The notes under the pieces were generated by a model. The model saw only the letters and a program-made list of their open reading frames with translations. It had not been told where the DNA came from and did no database searches. Position numbers and translations under genes: made by a program. Shown here piece after piece: positions 30,487 to 38,721 of a stretch of DNA of 64,000 nucleotides. Where the stretch lies: the NCBI GenBank assembly GCA_964446585.1, contig CAYUPI010000015.1, positions 1 through 64,000 on the forward strand, given 5' to 3'. Every line of letters begins with the position of its first letter. Within the stretch, counting starts at the first letter, position 1. The stretch is from CAYUPI01 sp964446585. Lineage in GTDB: Bacteria; Verrucomicrobiota; Verrucomicrobiia; Limisphaerales; UBA8199.

Positions 30487-32338
30487 CGCTGTTCTTCGCA
30501 ATGCTTTCGGCGGGCGCAGCATCCGTATAATTGAAGTAGCCGATGAACATCTCGTTGAACGTTTGGTCGCCGAACCAGACCGTCTGCGTGGGATCAGGGT
30601 TATCGGGGTTTTGCGGCGAGTTATCGTGCGCGCCACGGCAAACCAGGCGCGTCCCGGCCGGCACACGCTTCGGTTGCGCCAGCCGATAAAGATGCTGCCA
30701 TTTGAAATCATAGTGAGGCACAGACAACAACACTTCTTTCTTACCATCGGGATACACAGCCTCGAAGCTGAACCACGAGCCGCGCAAGTGCATGTGCGGA
30801 CTCATGTCGTAAAGGATTGCATCTTTCTCGAACTTGAATTCGGCTTCCGTCACTTCGTTCGGCGCGCCGGGCGGAATCTCAAACCGCGCGTTGAAAGCCG
30901 AGCGCGTTTTCAGCTCGAGAGGAGGTTTCTCCGCGCAAAGATAGAGTCCGAGTTCGGAATCATCGGTCTCCTCTTTTCCGGTGGCCGTATAGTGCACCTG
31001 AAATATCATGAGCGCGTCGGCCGGCAGCAATTTGCCAGAGCCTTCAGGAAAGGGGACCGGCTGGTAGCCGGGCACATAGGCGGTAAAATAGCCGTTGAGG
31101 CCGCCGCCGTTGAGGCCGCCCCCTTGGCCCCGACCTTGGCCTCGATGCTCCCTGCGGTTCTTCAACTCGTCGGGGGTCGCGACCAGGACCAGGATGTGGT
31201 GGACCACTTTCCTGTTGCCCGGCTTGACGACGGCCGCGCGCAGCCAGACGTTGCTTCCGATCGGTGAGCGTACCATAACGTAGCGATAATCGAAAACCCC
31301 GCTGGCGGCGATTTTCTGCGAATGCGGAAATTTGACGACGAAGTCAGGCTGTCCCAGCGGCCAATCCTGAGCCGCCGGCGGTGGCTGTGCAACCAGGGGA
31401 TCCTCGCCCCGGCCTCGCGGTGCCCCTTGCTCAACCCAACGCACCAGAGTCTGGGCCTGCTCGGGCGTCAAGTTGCGCTCGTTGACGAACTTTCCATAGT
31501 GGGGATCGGCATGCCAGGGCGGCATGCGCTGCGCCAGCAACACTTCCTCGATCATCGAGCCTCGGCTCTTGACCTTTTCATAACTGCTCATGGCAAACGG
31601 CCCGATATTGCCCGGGCTGTGGCAGGAAACGCAGTTCTTTTGAAGCAGCGGGGCCACCTCATCCACGTAGGAGATGGTTCTGGGCGCCCCAGCCTGACCG
31701 ATCGCCAGACGCAGCGACGTGCCCTGAGCGACCGTGAGGCTCGGCGAAACAGTTTTGCCCGCGATAAATTTTGTGAGCGCCCCCTCCAGGTACTGGTTGG
31801 CCCGCACTTTGGATTTCTTGTCGGCCAGTTCCTTGGAAATCGCTCCGCGATAAAACGCCGACCAATTCGTGGTCCCAATGCACACGACCTCGCAGGTCTG
31901 GTTGATCCCAAGAACGTTTGCCACCAGTTGGGCCCGATCTTCCAGTACCGGCAGGTCCAGGCCCAGTTGCGCGGCTTCGCGGGCGATGCTTGCGCGGTCA
32001 TCGTTCGGACTGGAATCGAGAAGCCAAAAGACGATTCCCTGACTGGCAAACTTCTCGCGCAGCGCCTTGATGGCCGGGGCCGCCTGCTTGATAACGGGGC
32101 AGCCATTCGCGGTCGAGATGAGCACCACTGCTTTGCTGCCGGTCTGGCGATGCAGGGCGTGCCAGTGGCCTTGGTGATCCAGCAACTCGAAATCCTCGAC
32201 TTTCACCTCCGGCGAGGCAGCCGTGCCGCTTGGCTTGGAAGGTGTCGTTCGCGTCTCCGGCTTGGCTGACTGCACCTGGCCGTGCGCCAACGCGGCCGCC
32301 ACGAATACGAATCCGGCAACGATCAACGTTTTATTCAT
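30479..32338 (-). CDS. Redoxin-cytochrome c-PHM-like copper monooxygenase fusion
   Basis: 619 residues with signal MNKTLIVAGFVFVAAALAHG. Three domains are visible. (1) A redoxin at about 45-205 with single Cys80 in 'STANGCPVIKQ'. (2) A cytochrome c at about 222-305 with haem site CVSCH (236-240) and probable Met ligand in 'QRMPPWHAD'. (3) A copper type II, ascorbate-dependent monooxygenase-like domain at about 330-610, with 'VVHHILV' (His380, His381), 'QVHYTATG' (His449), 'SPHMHLRG' (His515, His517) and 'NEMFIGYF' (Met597), which match the two copper sites of peptidylglycine hydroxylating monooxygenases. Electrons could pass from the cytochrome to the coppers and a thiol. The substrate is unknown. 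The next gene overlaps its stop. Confidence 0.85.
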   Translation of the reverse strand: MNKTLIVAGFVFVAAALAHGQVQSAKPETRTTPSKPSGTAASPEVKVEDFELLDHQGHWHALHRQTGSKAVVLISTANGCPVIKQAAPAIKALREKFASQGIVFWLLDSSPNDDRASIAREAAQLGLDLPVLEDRAQLVANVLGINQTCEVVCIGTTNWSAFYRGAISKELADKKSKVRANQYLEGALTKFIAGKTVSPSLTVAQGTSLRLAIGQAGAPRTISYVDEVAPLLQKNCVSCHSPGNIGPFAMSSYEKVKSRGSMIEEVLLAQRMPPWHADPHYGKFVNERNLTPEQAQTLVRWVEQGAPRGRGEDPLVAQPPPAAQDWPLGQPDFVVKFPHSQKIAASGVFDYRYVMVRSPIGSNVWLRAAVVKPGNRKVVHHILVLVATPDELKNRREHRGQGRGQGGGLNGGGLNGYFTAYVPGYQPVPFPEGSGKLLPADALMIFQVHYTATGKEETDDSELGLYLCAEKPPLELKTRSAFNARFEIPPGAPNEVTEAEFKFEKDAILYDMSPHMHLRGSWFSFEAVYPDGKKEVLLSVPHYDFKWQHLYRLAQPKRVPAGTRLVCRGAHDNSPQNPDNPDPTQTVWFGDQTFNEMFIGYFNYTDAAPAESIAKNSGG

Positions 32339-32471
32339 AAATGGTTTTCCTGCGCCTTAGATCAATCCCGCCTTATGGTTCCCGCGGGATTCCCTACATC
32401 CCTGCAACTGAAGTACCACCAGGATTGCTGCCTAATTGGATATACCCAGTGGCACAAATATTCAACAAATT

Positions 32472-33293
32472 CTACAAAAAAAGATCGGTGACCAGTTGTG
32501 CACCCGGCAGAAACGCATACTGGCTGAAATCTGAAACACCGGCCGTCTGCAAAAGTTCCTCATCGATGAAGAAATTACCGGTGCAATCTCGGCTTGGCCG
32601 AGTCAATATGACATGGGCTGCGTCGGCCATGATTTCCGGCTTGCGCGATTGGTTTATGGCGGCCTCGCCGCCCAGCAAGTTCATCACCGCCGCGGTGGCG
32701 ATCATGGTGCGCGGCCAGAGAGCGTTGACGGCCAGTCCTTGTTGCCTGAACTCTTCGGCCATGCCCAAAACGCACATGCTCATGCCGTACTTGGCCATCG
32801 TGTAAGAGGCGTGCGGCCCAAACCACCGCGCCTCCATGCTGAGCGGAGGCGCGATGTTCAAAATGTGGGGGTTAGCGGCCTTCAGCAGATGCGGGATGCA
32901 GGCCTGGGAGCAGGCGAAGGTCCCCCGCAGATTAACCTGGTGCATGAGATCGAACCGGCGCAAGGGAGTTTCCAGTGTGCCGGTCAGGCTGATGGCGCTG
33001 GCGTTGTTGACCAGAATATCGATCCCGCCAAAGGCCTCCACCGCTTTCGCCACCGCCTGGCGAATCTGGTCCTCCTGCCGGATATCCACGGGGCAGGCCA
33101 GCGCTTTGCCTCCGGCGGCTTCCATTTCGGCCGCCGCGGTGTGAATCGTGCCGCCCAGTTTCGGGTGGGGCTCGACGGTTTTGGCGGCAACGACGATGTT
33201 GGCGCCGTCCCGCGCGGCGCACAGAGCGATGGCTTTGCCAATCCCGCGGCTGGCGCCGGTGATGAACAAGGTTTTTCCGCTGAGATCGGTCAT
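32472..33293 (-). CDS. HSDL2-like short-chain dehydrogenase/reductase
   Basis: 273 residues. The NAD(P) site is 'FITGASRGIGKAIALCA', NNAS is in 'ILVNNASAISLTGTLETP', and the catalytic pair is Tyr-x-x-x-Lys in 'SYTMAKYGMSM'. The sequence around 'HILNIAPPLSMEARWFGPH' and 'ALWPRTMIATAA' is close to mammalian HSDL2 and its bacterial relatives, which lack the sterol carrier domain, as here. A fatty-acid or hydroxysteroid substrate is possible but unproven. It starts 4 bases after the stop of the upstream alpha/beta hydrolase, so the two are co-transcribed. Cytoplasmic. Confidence 0.88.
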   Translation of the reverse strand: MTDLSGKTLFITGASRGIGKAIALCAARDGANIVVAAKTVEPHPKLGGTIHTAAAEMEAAGGKALACPVDIRQEDQIRQAVAKAVEAFGGIDILVNNASAISLTGTLETPLRRFDLMHQVNLRGTFACSQACIPHLLKAANPHILNIAPPLSMEARWFGPHASYTMAKYGMSMCVLGMAEEFRQQGLAVNALWPRTMIATAAVMNLLGGEAAINQSRKPEIMADAAHVILTRPSRDCTGNFFIDEELLQTAGVSDFSQYAFLPGAQLVTDLFL

Positions 33294-33297
33294 CGCC

Positions 33298-34266
33298 TCA
33301 TCGGTGCGATACAGTGATCGCTTTTGCCAGGAGCCGGGTTGACCTTCGACCTCTGACCTCAGCCTTCCGCCCTTCGCCTTGTGCTCCGCCCTCCCAAGTT
33401 GTGAGCAACTCTTGCAGTATATCCACGAAATCGCGCGGCTGCTCCAGGAATAGGTGATGATGGACCCCCGGCATCACAATGACCGGAGTGTTCCGATCCA
33501 GTTTCGTGGACATGTAATCAATGGTTCCCTGCGGAAACAGCGCGCTATGCTCGCCATAAACCACGGCCAAACGGCACGTCACCCTCCCGAGGTCTTCAGA
33601 TATATTCCCCACTCCAAAGTCTTCGAAGATTTTGTCGTCGAATTTCCAGCTCCAGCCGCCTGGGACTTTGGCTACCGAATGACGGGCAATATGCTGGAGG
33701 ATGAAATCGTTCTCGCACGGTTGCGGCGGGATCAGCCGGAACCGGCTTAGGGCTGCCTCCAGGCTCGGATAGGTTTCTTTCGGCCCAACCCGAGGGCGCC
33801 TTGAGTCGTGCTCTTTTTGCACTTCCGGGGGACGCACCGGGAAATCCACAAGCACCACACCGGTGAGTTTTTCTCCGCAAATCACCCCGGTTTTGAGCGC
33901 CACCAGACCGCCGAAGCTGTGTCCGACGACAAAGGGCCGCCCGGCAAAGCCGGCGTCCGAACAGACGGCCCACGCCTCCTTGGCAAACAGCACATCCGAA
34001 TACGTCCGACGAAAACCGCTGTCCCCCATGCCGCTCAAGTCAATCGCGGCTACGCAATAGCGCTCGGCGAAAAATGGCGCGATGAAATCCCACCAGTGGG
34101 CGTGGGCAAATCCACCATGCACCAGGAGCAGCCCTGGATGGCCCGGTTTCCCCCAGCGCAGATAATGAATACGGCAGCCTTCTACTTCGAGGTAGCGATC
34201 CTCGAACGGCGTTTCAACTGCGCGGGTAAACCATTCCGGCGCGCTCGTTTTTTTCTCAACAGTCAT
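33298..34266 (-). CDS. Alpha/beta hydrolase
   Basis: 322 residues. The oxyanion region is 'LLVHGGFAHAHWWDF', the nucleophile elbow 'FVVGHSFGGLVAL' (Gly-His-Ser-Phe-Gly) and the catalytic His lies in 'MPGVHHHLFLEQP'. Family length is about 280; the last 35 residues ('QGEGRKAEVRGRRSTRL...') are a basic extension of uncertain value. It has no signal peptide. The class includes epoxide hydrolases, lactonases and esterases, and the substrate cannot be named. It is the first gene of a two-gene unit with the HSDL2-like SDR. Confidence 0.88.
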   Translation of the reverse strand: MTVEKKTSAPEWFTRAVETPFEDRYLEVEGCRIHYLRWGKPGHPGLLLVHGGFAHAHWWDFIAPFFAERYCVAAIDLSGMGDSGFRRTYSDVLFAKEAWAVCSDAGFAGRPFVVGHSFGGLVALKTGVICGEKLTGVVLVDFPVRPPEVQKEHDSRRPRVGPKETYPSLEAALSRFRLIPPQPCENDFILQHIARHSVAKVPGGWSWKFDDKIFEDFGVGNISEDLGRVTCRLAVVYGEHSALFPQGTIDYMSTKLDRNTPVIVMPGVHHHLFLEQPRDFVDILQELLTTWEGGAQGEGRKAEVRGRRSTRLLAKAITVSHR

Positions 34267-34435
34267 GAGGGGCCAAGTGCCTTCAGCAGCCGACGCGCGT
34301 TTATATCGGTGTTCTGCTAGGAAAAGTCAAATCGCTTGACCATTAGGATCGGTGAGCACAACTGGGCTGACTCGCTAGCGCCCAGCGACGCACGTCGCCG
34401 CTGCCACGGCCTTTGCGACCGGCGGACCCCGGCTC

Positions 34436-34630
34436 ATGGTTCAGGAAGCGGGCACGAACTTGCTTCTCACCTGGCCGACAAGTGCGACCGGATTCAGTTT
34501 GCAATGGTCAACGAACCTGGCCAACCCCAATTGGAGCAATGCCTCTCCGCAACCTGTCGTTGTGGGTGGCGCTTACACAGTCACCAACAGTCCGACAAAC
34601 CAGTTCAGGTTTTACCGCTTGAAGAAATGA
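34436..34630 (+). pseudogene. Orphan C-terminal module of a secreted verrucomicrobial protein
   Basis: A 64-residue frame reading 'GTNLLLTWPTSATGFSLQW', 'NLANPNWSNASP', 'VVVGGAYTVTN' and 'NQFRFYRLKK' then stop. This is the small beta-sandwich tail that ends many large secreted proteins in subdivision 3 Verrucomicrobiota. The same tail type appears inside the RHS protein ('WQLESTTGLAAPPSQTRWL' to 'RLFRLRSS'). The frame is open back to 34379 but no signal peptide or parent protein precedes it. It is most likely the remnant of a deleted gene. The ATG at 34436 is probably not a real start. Confidence 0.6.
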
Positions 34631-34737
34631 GCGGCCATCGCAAGTCGCAGGGCTAGGCGCGTCAAAAAGGAAATTGTCAAGTAGTTGAACAATATCCTCG
34701 TCCAACTCGTCAATCTGTGCGTACTAGGGATAAAACC

Positions 34738-35919
34738 ATGCGCCAGAACCTGCTTTCGATTACCGTCCTTCTGCTGACCTCAACTCTCGCGCGCCCCGGC
34801 TGGGCACGTGACAGCTCCTCCAATGACCAGAATCTCCGCGCGCCGGGGCCATTCCCGGTGGGTGTCACGACCACTGTTTTCGTGGACTCCAGCCGCACCG
34901 ATGCGTTCACAAAGGAACCGCGAACCCTGGTCACGGAAATCTGGTACCCGACGACAGAGGACGCAAGGCAGTTGCCCAAAAACAAATACTCGGATTTCCT
35001 GCCGGGAGGGGCAACGCCCGAAGTCGATGCGGCCGTGCAAAAGACCTACAAGCTGCCGGTGGCGGAACTGGATAAGATATTCTGGAACCAGGCTGTGCGA
35101 GACGCGCGCGTGGCTGCGGGCACGTTCCCGCTCGTCATTTTTTCGCATGGCAACGGCGGGAGCCGCCATCAAAACACTTTCTGGTGCGATTACCTGGCCA
35201 GCTATGGGTATGTTATCGTTTCCCCTGACCACACGGGCAATGCGAGCCTGACAGTGATCAAGGGCAAGCCCATTCCTCATCAGGGGAGCCAGCGCTCCGC
35301 GTCGGCAATCGACCGCCCCAAGGACATGAGTTTTCTGTTGGATCAGATGACGCTCTGGAATGAAGGCGCTGACAGCCGGTTTGCCGGCAAGCTGGCCCTG
35401 GAGGCCGTGTGCGCGGCGGGCATGTCCTTCGGCGGCATGAGCGTGGTGGATGTCACAGCGGCGGATCCGCGTTTCAAATCGCTCATTGCCATGTCCGGCG
35501 CTTCGTTCACCCACACCAACACGACCATTCCGAGTTTATGGATGCTTGGCCAGGAGGACCGAACCATCGGAACAGCAGGCAACTTTCTGATCCGCGGTCA
35601 CCACGCCATTCATACCGGCCCTTCGTTCATGCTCGAAATCAAAGATGGCGGGCATTATTCCTTCACGGACATGTTTAAAATCAACAAGACCTTCGGTGAC
35701 GGAGTGGGCCCGGGAAAACGCCGCCAGTCCGACGAACCGTTTGAATACACTTCGATGGACAAGACCTATGAAATCGTCAATGCCTGCAGCCTGGCTTTCC
35801 TGGATGTGTACGCCAAGGGCATGCGCGAGCGGTTGCCGTTTCTGCTGACGAATCATTGGCCGGCCGAAGTCGTCTGGAAAACCTCCGGCACGGAAGAAAA
35901 ACCCAAGGCGAGCCCTTGA
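34738..35919 (+). CDS. Secreted alpha/beta hydrolase (dienelactone/PAF-acetylhydrolase-like)
   Basis: 393 residues from ATG 34738, with agggat as ribosome site and signal 'LLSITVLLLTSTLARPGWA'. The start of the domain reads 'GPFPVGVTTTVFVDSSR' and 'VTEIWYPTTEDARQLP', typical of lipases and acetylhydrolases of this type. The oxyanion region is 'PLVIFSHGNGGSRHQ', the nucleophile elbow 'CAAGMSFGGMSVVD' (Gly-x-Ser-x-Gly) and the final His probably lies in 'IKDGGHYSFTD'. Acts in the periplasm or outside. The substrate may be a lipid or xenobiotic ester. It lies 131 bases before the penicillin-acylase gene on the same strand. Confidence 0.88.
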   Translation: MRQNLLSITVLLLTSTLARPGWARDSSSNDQNLRAPGPFPVGVTTTVFVDSSRTDAFTKEPRTLVTEIWYPTTEDARQLPKNKYSDFLPGGATPEVDAAVQKTYKLPVAELDKIFWNQAVRDARVAAGTFPLVIFSHGNGGSRHQNTFWCDYLASYGYVIVSPDHTGNASLTVIKGKPIPHQGSQRSASAIDRPKDMSFLLDQMTLWNEGADSRFAGKLALEAVCAAGMSFGGMSVVDVTAADPRFKSLIAMSGASFTHTNTTIPSLWMLGQEDRTIGTAGNFLIRGHHAIHTGPSFMLEIKDGGHYSFTDMFKINKTFGDGVGPGKRRQSDEPFEYTSMDKTYEIVNACSLAFLDVYAKGMRERLPFLLTNHWPAEVVWKTSGTEEKPKASP

Positions 35920-36050
35920 ACCCGGACCTCAACTTTTTCGCTAGACAAATAATTGTAGATCCAACAACGTCTCCAGGATCGCTCTCTGAGGTAAGGACAA
36001 ACCGCAGACTTGGATGAGCACCACCGCTCCTCCGTAAAGAGGACACGCCA

Positions 36051-38156
36051 ATGAAAAAAATCTCGCTGTCCGTAATTGCTTTGTGCCTCGGATTGTGCCC
36101 GTTCTGCCTGGACAAGGCCGAGGCAAACGACGCGAAATCCGCCACTCTCTACCGGGATGAATTCGGCATCCCGCACATCTTTGCGCCAACCATGGAGGGT
36201 GCAGCTTATGCTGTGGGCTATGCCCAGGCCGAAGATCGACTGGAGGAACTGCTGAAGAATTACCGGCGGGCCAATGGCACCATGGCCGAGGCATTCGGCA
36301 AGGAGTTTTACCGGCACGACCTGATCCAGCGCATCTGGCGCCACGCTGAGATCAGCCGCGAAAAATACCAACAGGTCAGCGCAAAGATGCGCAGTGTGAT
36401 CGAAGCGTACCAGCGCGGCATCAAACAGTTCATGAAAGAACACCCTGAGCAGGTCCCGAGCTGGGCGCAGGAAATCCATCCCTGGGACGTTGTCGCCCTG
36501 GGCCGTTTCATTATTTGGGGCTGGCCGTTGGGCGAGGCGGCCAGTGATTTGGACAAGGCCGGCATCGAACCGGACGAAATGGCGTATCGCGGCTCGAACG
36601 AGGTCCTCCTCGGGCCCACACGCACGACGATGAAGGCGCCGATTGCCATCATCGATCCGCATTTGAGCTGGTATGGTGAATTCCGGTTCTACCAGGTGCG
36701 GATCTACGCCGGAGACTTCAATGTTTCGGGCGTGTCCATTCTTGGCGTGCCGTTTCCGAGCCTGGGCCACAGCCGCTACTGTTCGATTGCGATGACCACG
36801 GGCGGCCCCGACACCTCCGATGTCTTTGAAGAGGAGCTCAACCCCGAGAATCCGAGGCAGTATCGGTACGATGGCAAATGGCGCGCTATGCAGGTCCGCA
36901 AAGAAACCATCGCCGTCAAGGACGGTGACAAGGTGGTGAATCGCGAAGTGGAAATCGAATACACACATCACGGCCCGGTCGTAGCCCATCACGCGGGCAA
37001 AGCTTACGCCATGGCGATTCCGTACGCGGAAGAAATCGGCCTGACCGACCAGACCTACGAAACCATGACGGCCCACAATCTTGAGGAGATGAAACGCGCC
37101 CTGGCGCACCTCCAGTTGATGAGCCAGAATGTGATGGTCGGGACGATCCAAGGGGACATTTATTACGTGCGCAACGGGCGCGTGCCGATTCGCGCGCCGG
37201 GCATAGATTCACACCGGCCGATCCCCGGCAACACCTCGAGCAATGAGTGGCGCGGCCTCCACCCGTTCTCGGACCTGGTGCAAATCGCCAATCCGCCTCA
37301 GGGTTACATGCACAATGATAATGTGACGCCGTGGGGAATGATGAAGGACAGCCCCCTCACACCGGAAAGATATTCCAAGTTTCCGTACCTGTATAATGCC
37401 ACGCGGGACATGCCGCGGCACCAGCGCGCCGACATGGAAACCGAGTTGCTGGACGCGGCGCACGATGTGACCGTCGATAAGGCGATTGACCTGGCGTTCA
37501 ATCCGCAGGTTTATCACGCGGAGAAATGGCAGGCGCGGCTGAAAGAAACCTGGAGCAAAGTGGACGCGAAACTCAAGACCGCCGGAGCAACCGAGGTTTA
37601 CAATTCAATCGAACATTGGAACCGTCGCAGCGACTCGGACTCGGAAGGGGCCCTGGCCTATTACGCTTTCAAGAAGGGACTCGGTGGAAATCTGACCCGG
37701 AAGGTGGAACCCCCGGCGGATCTAACGGATGAACAAGCGCTCAATGGGTTGGATAAGGCCGCCGACTGGTTGAAGACAAAGTTCGGTTCACCTCATGTTC
37801 CTTACGGCAAATATTTTCGCGTAGGCCGGCAGGGCGGCAAGCGTACCTGGCCGCTGAGCGGCGGCTCAGTCATCGAAGCAGGCATGGCGACGGTGCGCGC
37901 GACCAGCTACGGCCCCGTGGGCAACGAGATGGTCGGCCGCGGCGGCCAGACTTCTACGCAGATCGTTATTTTGACGGATCCGCCCGAGTCCTACACCATA
38001 GTCCCGTTGGGGGCCAGCGATCATCCCGAGAGCGGCCACTGGGATGACCAGGCGGAGAAGCTCTTCAGCAAAGGCCGGGCCGCACCGACCTACTTCATGA
38101 AGCGCGACCAACTGCTCAAACACGTTACCTCTACCAAGACCCTGAATTACGACTAA
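36051..38156 (+). CDS. Penicillin acylase family N-terminal nucleophile hydrolase
   Basis: 701 residues with signal MKKISLSVIALCLGLCPFCLDKAEA and ribosome site aaagagga. Family motifs include 'YRDEFGIPHIFAPTMEGAAYAVGYAQAEDRL' (given in part) in the alpha region and Gly-Ser-Asn at 181-183 ('YRGSNEVLLG'), where autocleavage would release a beta chain with N-terminal Ser182. Further family segments are 'IDPHLSWYGEFRFYQ' and 'EIEYTHHGPVV'. The enzyme should hydrolyse amide bonds of acylated amino compounds, for example homoserine lactones or beta-lactams, but specificity cannot be read. Periplasmic. Overall length agrees with secreted members. A small secreted protein gene follows after 86 bases. 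Confidence 0.9.
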   Translation: MKKISLSVIALCLGLCPFCLDKAEANDAKSATLYRDEFGIPHIFAPTMEGAAYAVGYAQAEDRLEELLKNYRRANGTMAEAFGKEFYRHDLIQRIWRHAEISREKYQQVSAKMRSVIEAYQRGIKQFMKEHPEQVPSWAQEIHPWDVVALGRFIIWGWPLGEAASDLDKAGIEPDEMAYRGSNEVLLGPTRTTMKAPIAIIDPHLSWYGEFRFYQVRIYAGDFNVSGVSILGVPFPSLGHSRYCSIAMTTGGPDTSDVFEEELNPENPRQYRYDGKWRAMQVRKETIAVKDGDKVVNREVEIEYTHHGPVVAHHAGKAYAMAIPYAEEIGLTDQTYETMTAHNLEEMKRALAHLQLMSQNVMVGTIQGDIYYVRNGRVPIRAPGIDSHRPIPGNTSSNEWRGLHPFSDLVQIANPPQGYMHNDNVTPWGMMKDSPLTPERYSKFPYLYNATRDMPRHQRADMETELLDAAHDVTVDKAIDLAFNPQVYHAEKWQARLKETWSKVDAKLKTAGATEVYNSIEHWNRRSDSDSEGALAYYAFKKGLGGNLTRKVEPPADLTDEQALNGLDKAADWLKTKFGSPHVPYGKYFRVGRQGGKRTWPLSGGSVIEAGMATVRATSYGPVGNEMVGRGGQTSTQIVILTDPPESYTIVPLGASDHPESGHWDDQAEKLFSKGRAAPTYFMKRDQLLKHVTSTKTLNYD

Positions 38157-38242
38157 GACGTCGAAATGATTTGCGCCCGATACCGCGGCACTTTGAAGGA
38201 AGACCCTAACTCGAAAGCAGAAACACAAACAAGGAACAAAAA

Positions 38243-38713
38243 ATGAAAAAAGGAATCGTACTCATACTGTCTGTCCTCGGCTTCGCTGCTGCGTGCGCCC
38301 CGCGCGCGGTTGCGGACGAATTGGATGCTCTGGCCGGCAAATGGACCAGCCATGCCACCAACGAGGATGGCCAGCGTTACACTCAACAGATCGAAATCAA
38401 GAAGAACAAATTCACCTTCAAGATCAGCAGCGGCGATGAAACCCGGCTGTACGCGGAGGGTGACGTGAAGCTGGAAAAAGCTGGCCCATTCAAGTCCATC
38501 AGCTTCACAAATATCAAAGCCGGGCAATCCGCCTCGGACGCCAACGAAATTGACGACACCTACACCTCGATTTACACGATGGGCGACGATGGCGCCTGGC
38601 TGGTCGCTATGAATTTCGACAAAGAGCGCGATTCACAGAAACCCCGCCTGGATGTTTATCGCAAGGACAAATCGGCGGCGAAGGAAAGTCCGGCGAAAGA
38701 AACGGCGAAGTGA
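38243..38713 (+). CDS. Small secreted hypothetical protein
   Basis: 156 residues with signal MKKGIVLILSVLGFAAACAPRAVA. The alternating-strand body contains 'LAGKWTSHATNEDGQRYTQQIEIKKNKF' (in part), 'DVKLEKAGPFKSISF' and 'YTSIYTMGDDGAWLVAMNF', ending in a Lys/Ala tail. The 'LxGKWxS' opening and beta-barrel pattern recall the lipocalin-like TIGR03067 type common in Planctomycetes and Verrucomicrobia, but this is only a resemblance. It is downstream of the penicillin-acylase gene and convergent with the propeller gene, whose stop lies 8 bases away. Confidence 0.72.
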   Translation: MKKGIVLILSVLGFAAACAPRAVADELDALAGKWTSHATNEDGQRYTQQIEIKKNKFTFKISSGDETRLYAEGDVKLEKAGPFKSISFTNIKAGQSASDANEIDDTYTSIYTMGDDGAWLVAMNFDKERDSQKPRLDVYRKDKSAAKESPAKETAK

Positions 38714-38721
38714 TTTTGGGC

